Source: Laburnicola sp. R22_1 (taxonomy: Eukaryota; Ascomycota; Dothideomycetes; Pleosporales; Didymosphaeriaceae). From it: DNA of 64,000 bases. Within the stretch, counting starts at the first letter, position 1, and each line of letters begins with the position of its first letter. A model generated the notes under the pieces. That model made no database searches. It was not told where the DNA came from and saw only the letters and a program-made list of their open reading frames with translations. This document shows positions 31,684 through 44,565 of this stretch, one piece after another. The position numbers were made by a program, and so were the translations under genes. The DNA is taken from NCBI GenBank assembly GCA_014281115.1, contig JACONQ010000003.1, forward strand, positions 4,030,001-4,094,000. The letters are read 5' to 3'.

Positions 31684-31800
31684 CGTGCGCAGACGTGCGC
31701 AGACTTGCGCATTTATACGCATTTTTACACAAGCAATTTACTAGCACAAAAATGCTTAGAGATGCACAGATATGCGCAGACTTGCGTAGATGTGCACAAA
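31684..31800. repeat. Degenerate 10-bp tandem repeat
   Basis: Units drift around TGCGCAGACT at an exact 10-bp spacing (31685, 31695, 31705, 31715), break at about 31735-31752, and resume around 31752-31800 (ATGCACAGAT, ATGCGCAGAC, TTGCGTAGAT). It sits at the border between the gene block and the TA-rich desert. Confidence 0.7.
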
Positions 31801-32026
31801 TAGTCTAAATAAGTAATTTTTTTAAAGCTTTATAACTTTTTTACTAGTAAAGCTATAATTTTAATTTTTTTAATAGATTTATAGAGAAAATACTAGTCTT
31901 TAATTTTTTTAATTTAGAAATACTATTTTTATTACGTAATTAGTTAGTAATTAATAAAAAACTCTTTATTTTACTAGTTATTATATATAATACGTATTAT
32001 TATTATATAAAAATATAGTACTAATA
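31801..32026. other. TA-rich spacer
   Basis: Low-complexity TA-rich DNA with no coding signal, ending in the TA target dinucleotide (32025-32026) of the first pogo element. Confidence 0.5.
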
Positions 32027-33897
32027 ACGTACTTTGCACTCGAGTCGGACACTTCATCGAGTCGGACACTTTGCCAAGACCCCACCAAAACGTACTATCA
32101 GCAATAGTATAACGCGATGCCTTAACCACACAACAAACCACTGGCGTTAAAAGAAGCGCGTATACAGCTTGCAATCCAGGCTATTGAATAAGACGCGACA
32201 CTCTCTTAGCGACGCGCTGCAGCTATCTACAACGTCTCTTAAAGTACACTTAGCGACTAACGCGCTGGAAAGACGTTTAGACGCGACTGCGCACTCAACA
32301 AAATAAGACTTACTATAAGAGAGGAGCAGGCGATTGTGGAGCATATACTCGACCTAGACGCGCGAGGATTTCCGCCTCGGCTCGATGCTATAAAAGATAT
32401 GGCTGATTCTTTACTGGCTGCACGCCACTACGAGCTAGTTGGCTAGAGGTGGCCTTATGACTTTGTTAAGCGCCAGCCAGAGCTTAAAGTCAAGTTCAAT
32501 CGAAAGTACGACTACAAGAGAGCTCTTCAGGAGGATCCTAAGGTGATACAAGACTAGTTCTAGCTTGTAGAGAACATGAAGGCCAAACATAGTATCCTGG
32601 ACAAGGACACCTACAATTTTAATAAAGCAGGCTTCATAATAGGCATAATATTAACTAGAGCAGTAGTCACAGGCTCTAAGCGTCGAGGACGGCCAAAGCA
32701 GGTGCAGCAGGGCAATAGGGAGTGGACAACAGTCATCCAAGGCATTAACGCGATAGGTTGGTGGATCCCACCCTTTATTATCTTCGGGGGCAAGCACCAC
32801 CTCTCCGCCTGGTATAAGGAGAAGGATCTACCTCATAATTGGGTTATTGCAGTCTCTAAGAACAGCTAGACAACAAATAAGCTTAGTCTGCAATGGCTAA
32901 AGCACTTTAATAAGCATACAAAGAGGCGTACTACTAGTAGAGCACATTTGCTCATTATCGATGGCCACGAAAGTCACAACTCGCTCAAATTCCAGGATTA
33001 CTGCAAGAAGAGCAATATTGTTACTCTCTGTATGCCCTCGCATTCGTCGCACCTCTTGCAGCCACTTAATGTGGGCTGTTTCGCGCCTTTAAAAAAGGCG
33101 TATGGGCGCCAAGCTGAGGATTTGATGCGCAACCACATCACGCACATCACTAAAATCAAGTTCCTGCCTTGCTTTATTGCTGCTTTCAAGGCTTCGTTTA
33201 CTGAAAGTAATATTAAAGGAGGCTTTCGAGGTGCTGGCCTAGTGCCCCACAACCTAGAAGCTGTGATATCGCAGCTTGACGTCCGCCTGCGTACGCCTCC
33301 ACTTTGTACTATTCGCGATAGTACATGGGAGTCGCAAACTCCGCGAAATAGTACAGAACTTAGGTCGCAATCGACGCTAGTTAAGCAGAGGATTTAAAGG
33401 CATGTGGATAGTTCCTAAACTTATATAGTTGAGGCGGTGGAAAAGCTCGTCAAAGGCGCCGAGCTGATGGGGCATTCTTTGGTGTTAATAACCAAACGCA
33501 ACGCTAAACTTTAAGCTGCTAATAAGGCCGCCACACAATGTAAATTATATAAAAGAAAGCGATTGCAGCAAGAAGGAGTCCTTACAGTTGAAGAGGGCCA
33601 GCGACTGGCTACTCTAAAGGACTTTGGGGTGCGTAGTGATGGCAAGAAGGCAAAGAAGAGGGTGCGCACTAATGGAGGCGAATCCGCTCAACGGCGCTGT
33701 GGACGCTGCGGCAAGCCTGGGCACAATAAAAAAACCTGTAGGCAGCTTATAGAAGTAGATTCTGAATAGTTTAGCCTATTTAGACTATTGAAAATAGTTC
33801 ATGTTGACTCTATACTATCGTGAATAGTACAGAACTTAGTGGGGTCTTGGCAAAGTGTCCGACTCGATGGAGTGTCCGACTCGAGTGCAAAGTACGT
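32027..33897 (+). mobile_element. pogo-type DNA transposon, copy P1
   Basis: A 1871-bp element flanked by TA duplications (32025-32026, 33898-33899). Terminal inverted repeats of about 59 bp (32027-32085 and 33839-33897) differ at one base. Each contains two copies of a 17-bp-spaced unit with core CGAGTCGGACACT, followed by TTTGCCAAGACCCCAC. The transposase inside fills most of the element. Confidence 0.9.
32117..33769 (+). pseudogene. pogo transposase (DDE_1), P1, stop-riddled
   Basis: One continuous 551-codon frame with several TAG/TAA stops and no frameshift. N-terminal CENP-B/psq-type helix-turn-helix region (RRAAAIYNVS; DLDARGFPPRL; DFVKRQPELK), then the DDE_1 nuclease. The first acid pair reads NFNKAGF instead of the usual NFDETGF, the second site is intact (IIDGHESH), and the third reads HLLQPLNVGCF where Asp is normal. 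A C-terminal CCHC zinc knuckle (CGRCGKPGHNKKTC) follows at about 33700. Two catalytic acids are changed by G-to-A, in line with RIP, so it should be inactive. Confidence 0.85.
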
Positions 33898-33899
33898 TA

Positions 33900-35476
33900 A
33901 ATTATTATATAAATTTTTTAAAAAGTTATAATAATAATAAAGTAGTTAAAAAGTTATTAAAGTTTAAACTTTTTAAAAGAGTGCTCTTTGCTAAGCTACT
34001 AATTTTCACCTAATCTAATTCTTTTAAATAATTATAAAACTATATTTTTCTATTTTTAAACTTACAAAACTTAGAATTTAGAGTTAGATAGAAGTTTTAT
34101 ATAACACGCTAGTAATTAGTACTATTATATTAACTAGTAATTACTATCTAGTAAGAGACTTTAACTTTATACTTTAAATAATCTTTTTTAAAAGCTTACT
34201 AAGCAGCTTACTAAGTAGCTTACTAAGTAGCTTACTAAGCTTTTTTAAATTCTAGCTAATTAAAGAGCTTTATTTACTAATTAATTAGTATTATTTTAAT
34301 AGTATAGATGCCCTATATACCTTAGGTGCTCTAGATGCCCTAGATACACTAATAGTATAGGTACGTATTTTTATATAATCTTATATATATACACACTAAG
34401 AAAAAAGTAGTATTATTAGTACGCTCTAAGTATATTTAGTATATAAATATATATAGGTGTGCTTAGAACTACTTAGGTACCCTAGGTACTTATACTTACT
34501 TAAAACTTTTTCTAATATAAGTACTATATTAACCTATTCTAGTAAATATAGGGCTAATTATATGGCGTAAGGCGAATATCTACTTTATAATATTAACTAT
34601 TTATATTTTTATATATATCTATTATTATTACGCCTATAATTACTAATCTATTACTAGCCTAACTAGTACACTAGAACCGCCTTAAATAGGGTAAAATATA
34701 CCTACTTTCTATTAATAATTTTATAAATATAGTAATACTCTAGTATAGATCTAGTAACTTTAAGTAGACAGATTATTAGAGCGTACTTTTAGATAGTATT
34801 AGTATTAGCATTAGTATTAGCACTAGGGCCTAAGAAGATAGTAGAAAATAGAATAATAGTAGTAGATAATATCTTATTAAGGTTAATCTTAATATAAAAA
34901 TAGAGTATTAGTATACCTATAGTGTATAAGCTTCTACCTAGCATATATTTTATAATAGCACAAAACCTACTAATATAATAACTATTACTAGCAATCTTTA
35001 GGAATAATAGTAGAAAAGACAATAGTTATAGTGCGCTAGTGCTATCCTATATCTTCTCTACTCTAAACTATAGTATAGTAATATAGCCTTACGCATAGTT
35101 TTGCATATGGCTTTTTTTTAGTTAGAGTAGGCGCACTAAGCCTACTAAGCTCGCTTAGCTTACTTATAACACGCTAACCCCTTTTTATTATTACTACCTT
35201 AAAACGCTTTTCTATGTTAATAATAGTAGAAGGAATAACTACTATTATTATAATATTTTTATTAGAAACCCCTTAGTCGCAAAATAAAAAAACAAACTAT
35301 AAGCTTATTTTAATATAAAAGTACTAATAACACTCTAGATATTTCTAAGCTTATATTTATAGCGCTAAGTAAAGACCTTTTTATATTTTCTACTAAATTA
35401 TATAATAATATACATAGTAGTCTAAAAGAATAGAATAGAGAAAAAGAAAAAAAGAAAAAGAATTAATATTTATGTA
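33900..35476. other. TA-rich desert between pogo copies
   Basis: Very TA-rich with many short near-repeats (for example AAGCTTACTAAG-like units near 34190-34245 and AGTATTAGCATTAG units near 34797-34825). No recognisable coding remnant. Confidence 0.4.
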
Positions 35477-35478
35477 TA

Positions 35479-37351
35479 ACGTACTCCACAACCGAGCGAC
35501 TCACCCAACCGAGCGACTCACTTTTGCCAAGACCCCACCAAAACGTGCTACCAGCAATAGTACAACGCGATGCCTTAACAACACAACGAACTACTAGCGT
35601 CAAACGAAGCTCGTATATAGCTTGCGATCCAGGCTATTGAACAAGACGCGTCACTTTCGTAAAGACGCGCTGCCGCCATCTATAACATCCCTCAAAAGAC
35701 CCTTAGCCGACGACGCGCTGGAATCGCCTTCTAACGCGACTGCCCACCCAACACAATAAAGCTTACTATAAGAGAGGAGAAGGCGATTATATAGCATGTA
35801 CTCGACCTAGACTTGTGAGAATTCCCACCACGGCTTGCTGCTGTGGAGGATATGGCCAATTCTTTGCTAGCTAAGCGGCATCGCGACCCTGTGGGCCATA
35901 ACTGGGCTCCAAACTTTGTTAAGCGCCAGCTAGAGCTTAAAGTCAAGTTTAATCGAAAGTACGACTATAAGAGAGCCCTCTAGGAGGATCCTAAGGTGAT
36001 ATGAGGCTAGTTCTGGCTTGTGGAGAATATAAAGGCTAAGTATAGTATCCTAGATAAGGACACCTACAATTTCGACGAGTCTGGCTTTATAATGGGCATA
36101 ATATTAACTAGAGTGGTAGTTATAGGCTCTAAGCGTCGAGGACGGCTAAAGCAGGTGCAGCAGGGCAATAGGGAGTGGACAACAGTTATCTAAGGCATCA
36201 ACGCAATAGGGTGGTGGATCCTACCCTTTATTATCTTCGGGGGCAAGCACCACCTCTCTGTCTGGTATAAGGAGAAGGATCTACCTCATAATTGGGTTAT
36301 TACAGTCTCTAAGAACGGCTGGACAACAAATAAGCTTAGTCTATAATGGCTAAAGCACTTTAATGAGCATATAAAAAGGCGTACTATTAGTAGAGCACGT
36401 TTGCTTATTATTAATGGCCACAAAAGTCATAACTCGCTCGAATTTCAGGATTACTGTAAAAAGAGTAATATTATTACTCTCTATATGCCTCTATATTTGT
36501 TGCACCTCTTGCAGCCACTTAACGTAGGTTGTTTTGCGCCGTTAAAGAAGGCGTATAGGCGCCAAGCTAAGAATCTAATACGCAACTATATTACGCACAT
36601 TACTAAAATTAAGTTTCTACCTTACTTTATTGCTGCTTTTAAGGCTTTAATTACTAAAAGTAATATCAAAGGAGGCTTTCGAGGTGCTAGCCTAGTGCCC
36701 CACGACCCAGAGGCTGTACTATCGCAGCTTAACGTCCGCCTGCGTACGCCTCCAGAATGTACTATTCGCAATAGTATATAGGAGTCGCAAACTCCGCGAA
36801 ATAGTACAGAACTTAGGTTATAATTAATGCTAGTTAAGTAGAGGATTTAAAGGCATATAGATAGTTCCCTAACTTATATAGTTAAGGCGGTGGAAAAGCT
36901 CGTTAAAGGCGCTAAGCTAATAGGGCATTCTTTGGTGTTAATAACCAAACGCAACGCCAAACTTCAAGCTACTAATAAGGCCGCCACACAACGTAAATCG
37001 CACAAAAGAAAGCGATTGCAGCAAGAAGGAGCTCTTATAGCTAAAGAGGGCCAGCGGCTGGCTACTCTAAAGGACTTTGCGGCGCGTAGTGATGGCAAGA
37101 AGGCAAAGAAGAGGGCGCGCGTTAATAGAGGCGAGCCAACTCAACGGCGCTGTGGACGCTGCGGCGAGCCTGGGCACAATAGAACAACGTGTAAATAACC
37201 TGCAGAAGTAGATTCTGAATAGATTGGCCTATTTAGACTATTGATAATAGTTCGTATTAACTTTGTACTGTCGTGAATAGTACATGTTTTGGTGGGGTCT
37301 TGGCAAAAGTGAGTCGCTCGGTTGGGTGAGTCGCTCGGTTGTGGAGTACGT
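35479..37351 (+). mobile_element. pogo-type DNA transposon, copy P2
   Basis: A 1873-bp element between TA duplications (35477-35478, 37352-37353). Terminal inverted repeats match perfectly for about 66 bp (35479-35544 and 37286-37351). They carry two copies of a unit with core AACCGAGCGACTCAC at 17-bp spacing, then TTTTGCCAAGACCCCACC. The interior closely follows P1, but the 17-bp terminal units are different. Confidence 0.9.
35570..37198 (+). pseudogene. pogo transposase (DDE_1), P2, stop-riddled
   Basis: Same frame and spacing as P1 (the DDE segment begins at codon 278 in both). Here the first catalytic pair is intact (NFDESGF), but the second site is IINGHKSH and the third HLLQPLNVGCF, both Asp-to-Asn. 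The zinc knuckle CGRCGEPGHNRTTC is present and an early stop removes about eight residues relative to P1. The DDE half is nearly identical to P1, whereas the DNA-binding half differs more (RHRDPVGHNWAPNF here, RHYELVGQRWPYDF in P1). Confidence 0.85.
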
Positions 37352-37355
37352 TAAC

Positions 37356-37468
37356 GTTAAATTAACTACCTAGGGGTAGTATAATAAAGACTTTTATTTT
37401 AAATAACATAATAAAAAAAGTAGAGCCCTCTGCTTAGTAATTAAAAAAAGCGTAAAAAGGTAGTTACT
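37356..37468. repeat. Dispersed repeat R2, copy 1 (cut by Gypsy)
   Basis: About 110 bp beginning TTAAATTAACTACCTAGG and ending GTAAAAAGGTAGTTACT, also found near 60132 and 63083. The Gypsy element is inserted at its end. Confidence 0.65.
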
Positions 37469-37662
37469 TATTAGGAAGCTTAGGTGACTAATAATTAAAA
37501 AAGTTAATATTAATAGAATCTATATATGGGTGCTAGCCAAAGGTGTTAGCTAAGCTTGTGAGGCGCGCGAGACGTGCTAAGAACGCGCTAGTACCTAATC
37601 GGGACTAGCGCCAGGGAATCTTAGTAGTTAGCGTAAGGTAACTTTAATCTAGTTCTATAATA
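37469..37662 (-). repeat. Gypsy 3' LTR
   Basis: Plus-strand ends TATTAGGAAGC and CTATAATA. In element orientation the first dinucleotide has become TA, where the other LTR keeps TG. Confidence 0.85.
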
Positions 37663-37699
37663 CTATCCTCCCCTCTAATAAGCTTTGTCCTCGAAGCTT

Positions 37700-40600
37700 T
37701 ATTTTAAATTTAACTTACTAGTTCTAAATAGACAACTAATGTACAATCCTTTAGTTATAATTATCTATGCTATATTCTTCTAAGGGATAGGTTATTTCTA
37801 AGCGTGTTGCGCACGTAATAAGTAGTTAGTAGCTAGCTATAGAGTAAGTTTGCTGCAATTAACTATTAAGAGCAGCTTACTTAGTAAGCTAGACGCCTTT
37901 TCTATATTAGTAATAATAATAATAGAGACCTTTATACTAAGTAATAATTATAGCGGTAAATATAACTCTTATAATAATTTACTATAAATTACTATAAGTC
38001 TAATCTATCTCTTATCTAATCTACTAAACTACTATTTGCTTCTCTGCTCTCTCTAGGAATATTATTATAGGTGGTTGTGGGGCGTTAGGACAACAGCGAT
38101 AGAAGTCTATTAGTAACTCTTAACAACTAGTAACATTATAATAAGGCGCCCAATCTAGCTTATTATAGCTTTTCTATTTGACTAGGTAGTGTAAAAGGCC
38201 TTTATAGCCATTAGTAGAGTTCTTATACTACTAGTCTACCTTATAGTCTAATATATCCTCTATATTATAGATAAGAAGACTCTTTTTATAGCTACTGGCC
38301 CTTATAAATCCTAGTATTAACCTAGTAGGAGATTTATTACTTAGAGGTATAGCAACTAGAAATAAAACTAAGGATAGATGTTCTTTAAATTATTATGGGT
38401 AGTAAGATTCAACTTAAACACTTTATTATTAAAGTCCTTAATAATCTTAAAAGACTCTAGATTCTTATAGGATAGTCTATAACTATTCTTATATGTATAG
38501 ATATTATGCGCGTCTAGTATAATCTAGTTATCCACTTTAAACTCCAGCGTAGGTATCCTCTTATTATTAGCGTACTCCTCTATCTTAGCTTATGCCTATA
38601 CTAAGCTATGCTATAAGTAAACCTTTAAGTCCTTAATTCTTGCTAGTAAGTAATTAGCGGCCTGGGCGTTATGGGCAGCTTTCTATCCAGACAGTAGTTA
38701 ACTAGCAGGCTCTAACCTAGACTAGGGTAGGTAGCCCTTTATGGCCTTAAATAGTATTGTGTCTATAGTAGTACTTCTACTACTATTTGCTTTAAACTCT
38801 ACTATTAGTAGTATCTCTACCTAGTTATATTAGTTATAATAAATAAATAACTATAAATATTACTTTAATGCCTAATTCGCTATTTCTGTCTAATTGTCTA
38901 TTTTAGAATAGGTAGTAGTAGATAGTAAGAGCTTTGTTTCTATGTGGTTACAAAGACAGCACTAAAAATATAATATAAATTATAATTTATAGTCTAACAC
39001 TATCTTGGCTAGGTAACCTTTCTTACACTATATATACTTAATAAAAGCCTATACACAAATATCTACGTCTAAGGATATAAGTAGCACGAATTTTTTCTTC
39101 TTAGATAATTAGTTAACCATAACTATAATGTGATAATAGTCGCGATTATAATAGTGTAACTTTGGTAGGGGCGAGATAAAGTTAAATAACACACTAGTCT
39201 AGTAGGAGTCTAGGATAGGCAGTAGGTAAAGCAGCCCGTGCTTGCCTTCCCACTTTAACTTTAACCTAAAGTAGGTTAAGCAGTTCTTTATATATTTGGC
39301 AATAGTGTAATAGCTTGTGAAATATCTTATGCTTGCCGCTATGTTCTCTAGGCATAGTGTTATAATAAAGCTTAATAATAGACGTATAAAGTTTGTTATT
39401 AAAAGAGACGAATAATTTATCGCGTATGTATATAAAGCTGTTATTAATTTTAATATTTTAAAGTTTTAGATAGATACCTTTCTCGTGGTATATGTTATAT
39501 AGCAACTAATAAGTACTATCTATCTTGGCTTTAACTATCCTCTATATAACTTTATCTATTATAGTAGCGTTGCGTACTTACTATATAATATCTACGCTAG
39601 CGTTAAGACTATCTTAAGTAAAGGCTTTATTCTAACTATTAGACGCAAAGACCTTCTTACTAAGTGTATATATTATATAAGCGAGGTCTGCAATCTCTAT
39701 TACTAGAAATTCTGTAAGAATCTAGGCTAGGTATATAGCGTGCTACGATCCGCTGTTATAACCTAGATAGGCCTTAATAACTTCCTCTAATAAGATGGTT
39801 TGTTATTAGTGCTAAATGCGATTATTATTTACACCCTCTAGTACGTCACCTAGTTATTAGGTAATAGCGTTGGGCTTAGTCCCTTATCTGCTAGGCTAGT
39901 ACTTAATAACAAAGTTAAATTCTGCTAAGAACTTAGCCTAATAAGCTTATTTATAATTAAGTTGTTTTGTTATTATAAAGTACTCTAAGGCTTTGTAATT
40001 AGAAAAGATCTCTATAGGGTCTACAGTACTAGCCAATTTAGGTCTCTATTCTTTAAAGGCGCGAATAATTACCATTAACTCCTTATTATAAATGGGATAG
40101 TTAATCTCCGCGGGCTTTATCTTTATTAAAAAGAAGGCGATAGACCGCAATATATTATTAGGTTAATACTATAATCGTATACTAGCGACGACCTAGTCAG
40201 ACGCGTTTATCTTAATAATTAAGCGTACCTCTAGGTTAAAATGCGCAAGTATTGGCGCGTTAATAAAGGCTCTCTTAAGGGCTTTAAAAGCTGTTTTGGT
40301 AGTTTTAGTAAGGTCGATTTTGCCTATTACCCCCTTTATTAGCTTAATTAATAGGCGGGCTAGTATTAAGAAACAGTGTATAAATCGCTAATAGAAGTTA
40401 GCGAATCTAATAAAGGCTTATATATCCTTTATAGTCTGGAGATTAATTTACTCTAATATAGTGTCGATTTTTTCTAGATCTATTACTAGTCCTTTTATTA
40501 ATAGAATTATTCCTAGGTACTTAACCTTCTTAACTAAGAACTCGCACTTATAAACGTCTAAGAATAGACTAGCATCTTTAAGTACGTTAAGGACTATAAA

Positions 40601-43600
40601 GTAATACCTCTTATAGTCCTCTTTATTTTTGCTATACATAAGGACGTTGTCTAAGTAAGCTAAGTAATAGTTGTCTAAATATTTTCTAAGAACGTGATTA
40701 ACATACTATTAAAAGGTACCTAGTGTATTATATAACCTAAAGGACATAACAACATATTTAAATAATCTAAAGTGTATTAGAAATACTATTTTGTATTAAT
40801 TATCCTTCTTAACAAGAATCTTATTAAACGCAGCAATAACATTAAATTTTAAAAAGATCCTTACCTTATTAAGTCGTGCTAAAGTCTCTTTAATTTTGGG
40901 CGACGTATTGCGATTTTTAATTGTAATCTTATTAAGTTTATAGTAATTAATATAAATTTATAAACCTTCTCTAGACTTCCTTACTACTAGTAGTAGAGTA
41001 GTATAGGGTAAATTACTTTCTTAAATATAATCCTTACAAAGCTCCTTTTATATATAAGCTTTAACAGCTTCTATTTCCTCTCAAGATAACCTAAAAGCGC
41101 GCTAGAACGTTGGCTCTGCGCCTTCTTTAAGCGGTATCTCGTGATCTAAGCCCTTATAGGGCGGAGGCATGTCCTTAGCTAACTTAGGATCCTATAGGTT
41201 AATAATTAAGTAGTAGGCCTTTAGGATTAATTTCTTTAACTCCTCTACTAAGGGCGGTATCTTGCCTAGTTTGTTATAAAACTTCTTAAAGTCCTTATAC
41301 AAGGCGGCAGCGACGTCCGCAAAGAAAGCTATTGCCGCTAGGTATTTATTTGACTCCTTAGAGTGCTCTTTATATTTGTCCCAATCCTTAGAATAGATTT
41401 AGGTAATAGAGTTAGGGTTATATCGCGCGAATACCATTACTACTTTGGCGGAGATTAGCGCGATCTCTATATTGTTTTTTATCTTTACTATAGATTAGGT
41501 TGTCTTAGCGTAACTCTTACTATAATAATTATAAGTAACCTTAACTAATAGGTTACTATGTAAATAGTTATAGTGGTAGTAATTAGACTTAAATATTATG
41601 AATTGTTCTAACCACTGTATAGTGGGGTTATGAGTCTTAAGTTACAGATAACTAATAATGAGATTAAAACTAATAATATCTATGACCTAGAACAAGTCCT
41701 TGCTGCTATAACCTCTAATATTAATTCTTACCTTGGCCATATTGCTTATAGAGCTAACAATCTTTCTATCTGCTAACTTAAGCAATATAGGGCTCTTAGT
41801 AGAGATTATTATTAGTTTGTGCTATTGCGCAAAGGCTGCGCTTACTATTTGCCTAGTATATCTGCTGTTAGAAAGTAGCGTGGCTTTAATAAAAGTCTTT
41901 TAGGGCAGAATAATATTATATCTCACCTTTATTTGTAAGCTATGTGGCGGTTAATTTAGAGGCTTAGATTCTAGTAGATAGTCTATCGCGTTAACTATAG
42001 TAGACGCGACTATTTATTCTAGTTTATAAGTATTCTTATATAATTTACTTAATAACGCGAGCAATAATTATACGCTTAGTTAACTTACTAGCGCGTTAAA
42101 GCGACACCTCTTAAGGATGGCAACAACCTTCTTATACGCTAGTAAGGATTCCTAAAGGCGACTATCTATAGGAACTACTCTTTTCCCAAGCCCGTGTTAG
42201 TTAGGTTCGCGAGTTTAAGATTAATAAGATCTGTAGTATTAAGGAGCTTGTGGTAGAAAGGTAACTTTGTCTAATCCTTATAAGGAGTATTTGCGTTCTT
42301 AGAGTTGTATCCTGGCTTTAGATAGTGGGCGCACTATTTCTTCTTAATAATAAAATAGAATTTGTTAGCGGCTCGCTAGTACTTATCTTTGCTATATTTC
42401 TTGTTAATATTAGCTTCTTTGCCACTACTATTACTATAAGAGTAGTTATTAGAGTTCTTCTAGCTATCCTTGTCTTTGTCTTTGCTAGTGGCCTTATTGT
42501 CTCTACCTCCACTACTAAAGGCGGCGGCCATGCTTGTCTTAACTACTTAAAGACAATTTATAAAGTTAGCCTAATTCTTATTACCTTAGGCGCCACAGGA
42601 AGCGAGGCCTTAGAACCACGAATTAAGGTTTATTAGAGCTTAGAACTTCTTAGACGTTGGATTTAGTTTGGCGCGGAACGCAACGTTATTAAATTGGCTT
42701 AACTACTAACCTAAAGTCTCCTTATTACCTTATTTAACCATACTGTTCGCTAGCTTGGATATTGCGTTGCCTTGTTTGTTAATAATACTAAACAACTTTT
42801 CTAAGTTATTGTACAACTGCTAGCACATCTTGTACTTATTATCTAAGTTTAGTAGCGACTAGTTCTTAATAGCTTAATAAGCTATCTTGTCTATATGCTT
42901 ATAAAGATATTTAATCTTTGTCTATTTATTAGTGAACTAGTTAAAGGAGCGATTAAACTTAGTTTTTGCTAACGCGATCCATTTCTCTAGGTCCTCTGTA
43001 TCTTTACTACTAAATATCTTAATATTGGGATATTAAGGGTTAGAGCGACGCGTTGTAGTACTAGCCTTGCTAACTATAGAGGCAGAAGTGCCCTGGCGGG
43101 CGCATTAAGGGTTGCGTTTACCTTTACTATTAGAACTACTGCTGTTGCTACTATTATTACCTTTATTATTAGAGGTATTAAGGTTGGTGGCCTGCTACTT
43201 GCAGGGCTTTATCTTCTTTTTACACTAGTCCTTTTAACCTACTTGTATAAAGAGCTCCTAGTTAAGAACCTTAGTAGTATTGGCGCGCTGAGTGGCCTTA
43301 TTATATTATTAGCGCGCGGTGTTACGGTTCTTATAGAGGCGCGCGATTGTAGCTCTAGCCTTATCTAACTAGGTATTCTTATCTTATAACTTGTGGTTAA
43401 GTTTGCGAATAGCCTGACTTTTTATCTTAAGCGATTATTATGACTTTTTAAGCGCAGCTTTAAATAGACTTAATTATTTTACTGCTGTTGCTAAGTCTAA
43501 TTATAATAATAGGTCTTACTATAGGTACTTAATGATAGCATTAAACTATTCCTATAAATAAAGTGGGACCTTAGTGGCAAGGTTCTTAATTATAGCGACC

Positions 43601-44350
43601 TTACAAATAAGGGTGTCCTTATAAGGTACTCTGTCGCTATAAGTATTATAGAATAGAATAAGTACCTCTTTAATAGTATCCTTACCTTTCTTATCTATAA
43701 TTATCTATATAATATTATCTATAACTTTCTTATAGTGCGCCTATAAGATATGGTAGGTAGTGGCGAAGTTGTACTTATTGTCTACTATAGTCTATTTTTG
43801 CGACTCCTATACGCAAGGGCGGGGTTGCTAGTTATTTTATTTCTTTGCTTCTTCTAACTTATAACCTTCCTCTATAGAGGCCAGCTTTAACTTACTATTA
43901 CTACGAGACAGGCCGCCTAAAGTAAAGGATATCTTTATTAAGTTTAGTAGTGAGCTTATTAGCGTGTGCGAGATATAGTAGCTACTAAGAGATTTACTAC
44001 TAAGGAATCCAAAAGGTCTATGTATAGACTTCGCTAGTGCTGTGTAGGAAGTGTTATTAAGATCGCTATTATCCTTCTTATTATTACTATTAAATAAGTA
44101 ATCGCGCGTAGATTAAGTGCTATTATTCGCAATAGTTAATATGGACGCTTATTACTAACTAGGGTCCTAAGTTGTAGAGGCTTCTGTGGCCTTAGGCTTA
44201 CTAGCATCCTTATGGCTAGAATCTTCTCTACTAAGCTATGCTATTATTCTGGATCTGTATATTAATTAAATAAGTAAGGTGGGTCTTACGCACTAATATC
44301 TATAGGCTTACTAGCTTGCCTAGTCTCCTGTGCTAAGGGGACTCCGAAGA
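37700..44350 (-). pseudogene. Gypsy gag-pol with chromodomain, degenerate
   Basis: Minus-strand gag lies at about 42.9-44.3 kb. RT is clear around 40.4-40.7 kb (SLFLDVYKCEFLVKKVKYLG, the conserved block after the catalytic loop). Integrase is expected at about 38.4-39.9 kb. Near 38.15-38.29 kb a chromodomain reads IEDILDYKVD, then GLLHYLVK and, after a broken Trp codon, YNKLDWAP. Chromodomains steer integration to heterochromatin marks, which suits its position in a desert. Numerous TAG/TAA codons, mostly at Trp or Gln positions, abolish the polyprotein. Confidence 0.75.
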
Positions 44351-44365
44351 TTAATACGTAGATTA

Positions 44366-44560
44366 TATTAGGAAGCTTAGATAACTAATAATTAAAAAAG
44401 TTAATATTAACAGAATCTATATATGGGTACTAGCCAAAGGTGCTGGCTAAGCTTATAAGGCGCGCGAGGCGCGCTAAGAATGCGCTAGTACCTAATTGGG
44501 ACTAGCGCCGGGGAAACCTCGGTAGCTAGCGTAAGGTAACTCTAACCTAGTTTTATAACA
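44366..44560 (-). repeat. Gypsy 5' LTR
   Basis: Element orientation starts TGTTATAAAACT. It retains more G+C than its partner (for example GCGCCGGGGAAACC against GCGCCAGGGAATC). Confidence 0.85.
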
Positions 44561-44565
44561 TTACT

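Larger units (their letters stand above)
37469..44560 (-). mobile_element. Chromodomain Gypsy (Ty3-type) retrotransposon
   Basis: A 7.1-kb element with LTRs of 194 bp (37469-37662) and 195 bp (44366-44560) and a perfect 5-bp target duplication TTACT (37464-37468 and 44561-44565). The coding strand is minus. The LTRs share an inner GCGCTAGTACCTAAT block. Preserved LTRs and target site indicate a single insertion that then decayed in place through RIP. Confidence 0.9.

Noticed and set aside
31573..31803. A 76-codon open frame
   Set aside because: It reads through the 10-bp minisatellite; 10 bp is not a multiple of three, and the peptide has no family pattern.
40448..42636. Open frames at 40448-40639 and 42325-42636 as independent genes
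   Set aside because: The first is a surviving piece of the Gypsy reverse transcriptase; the second is antisense to the same element.
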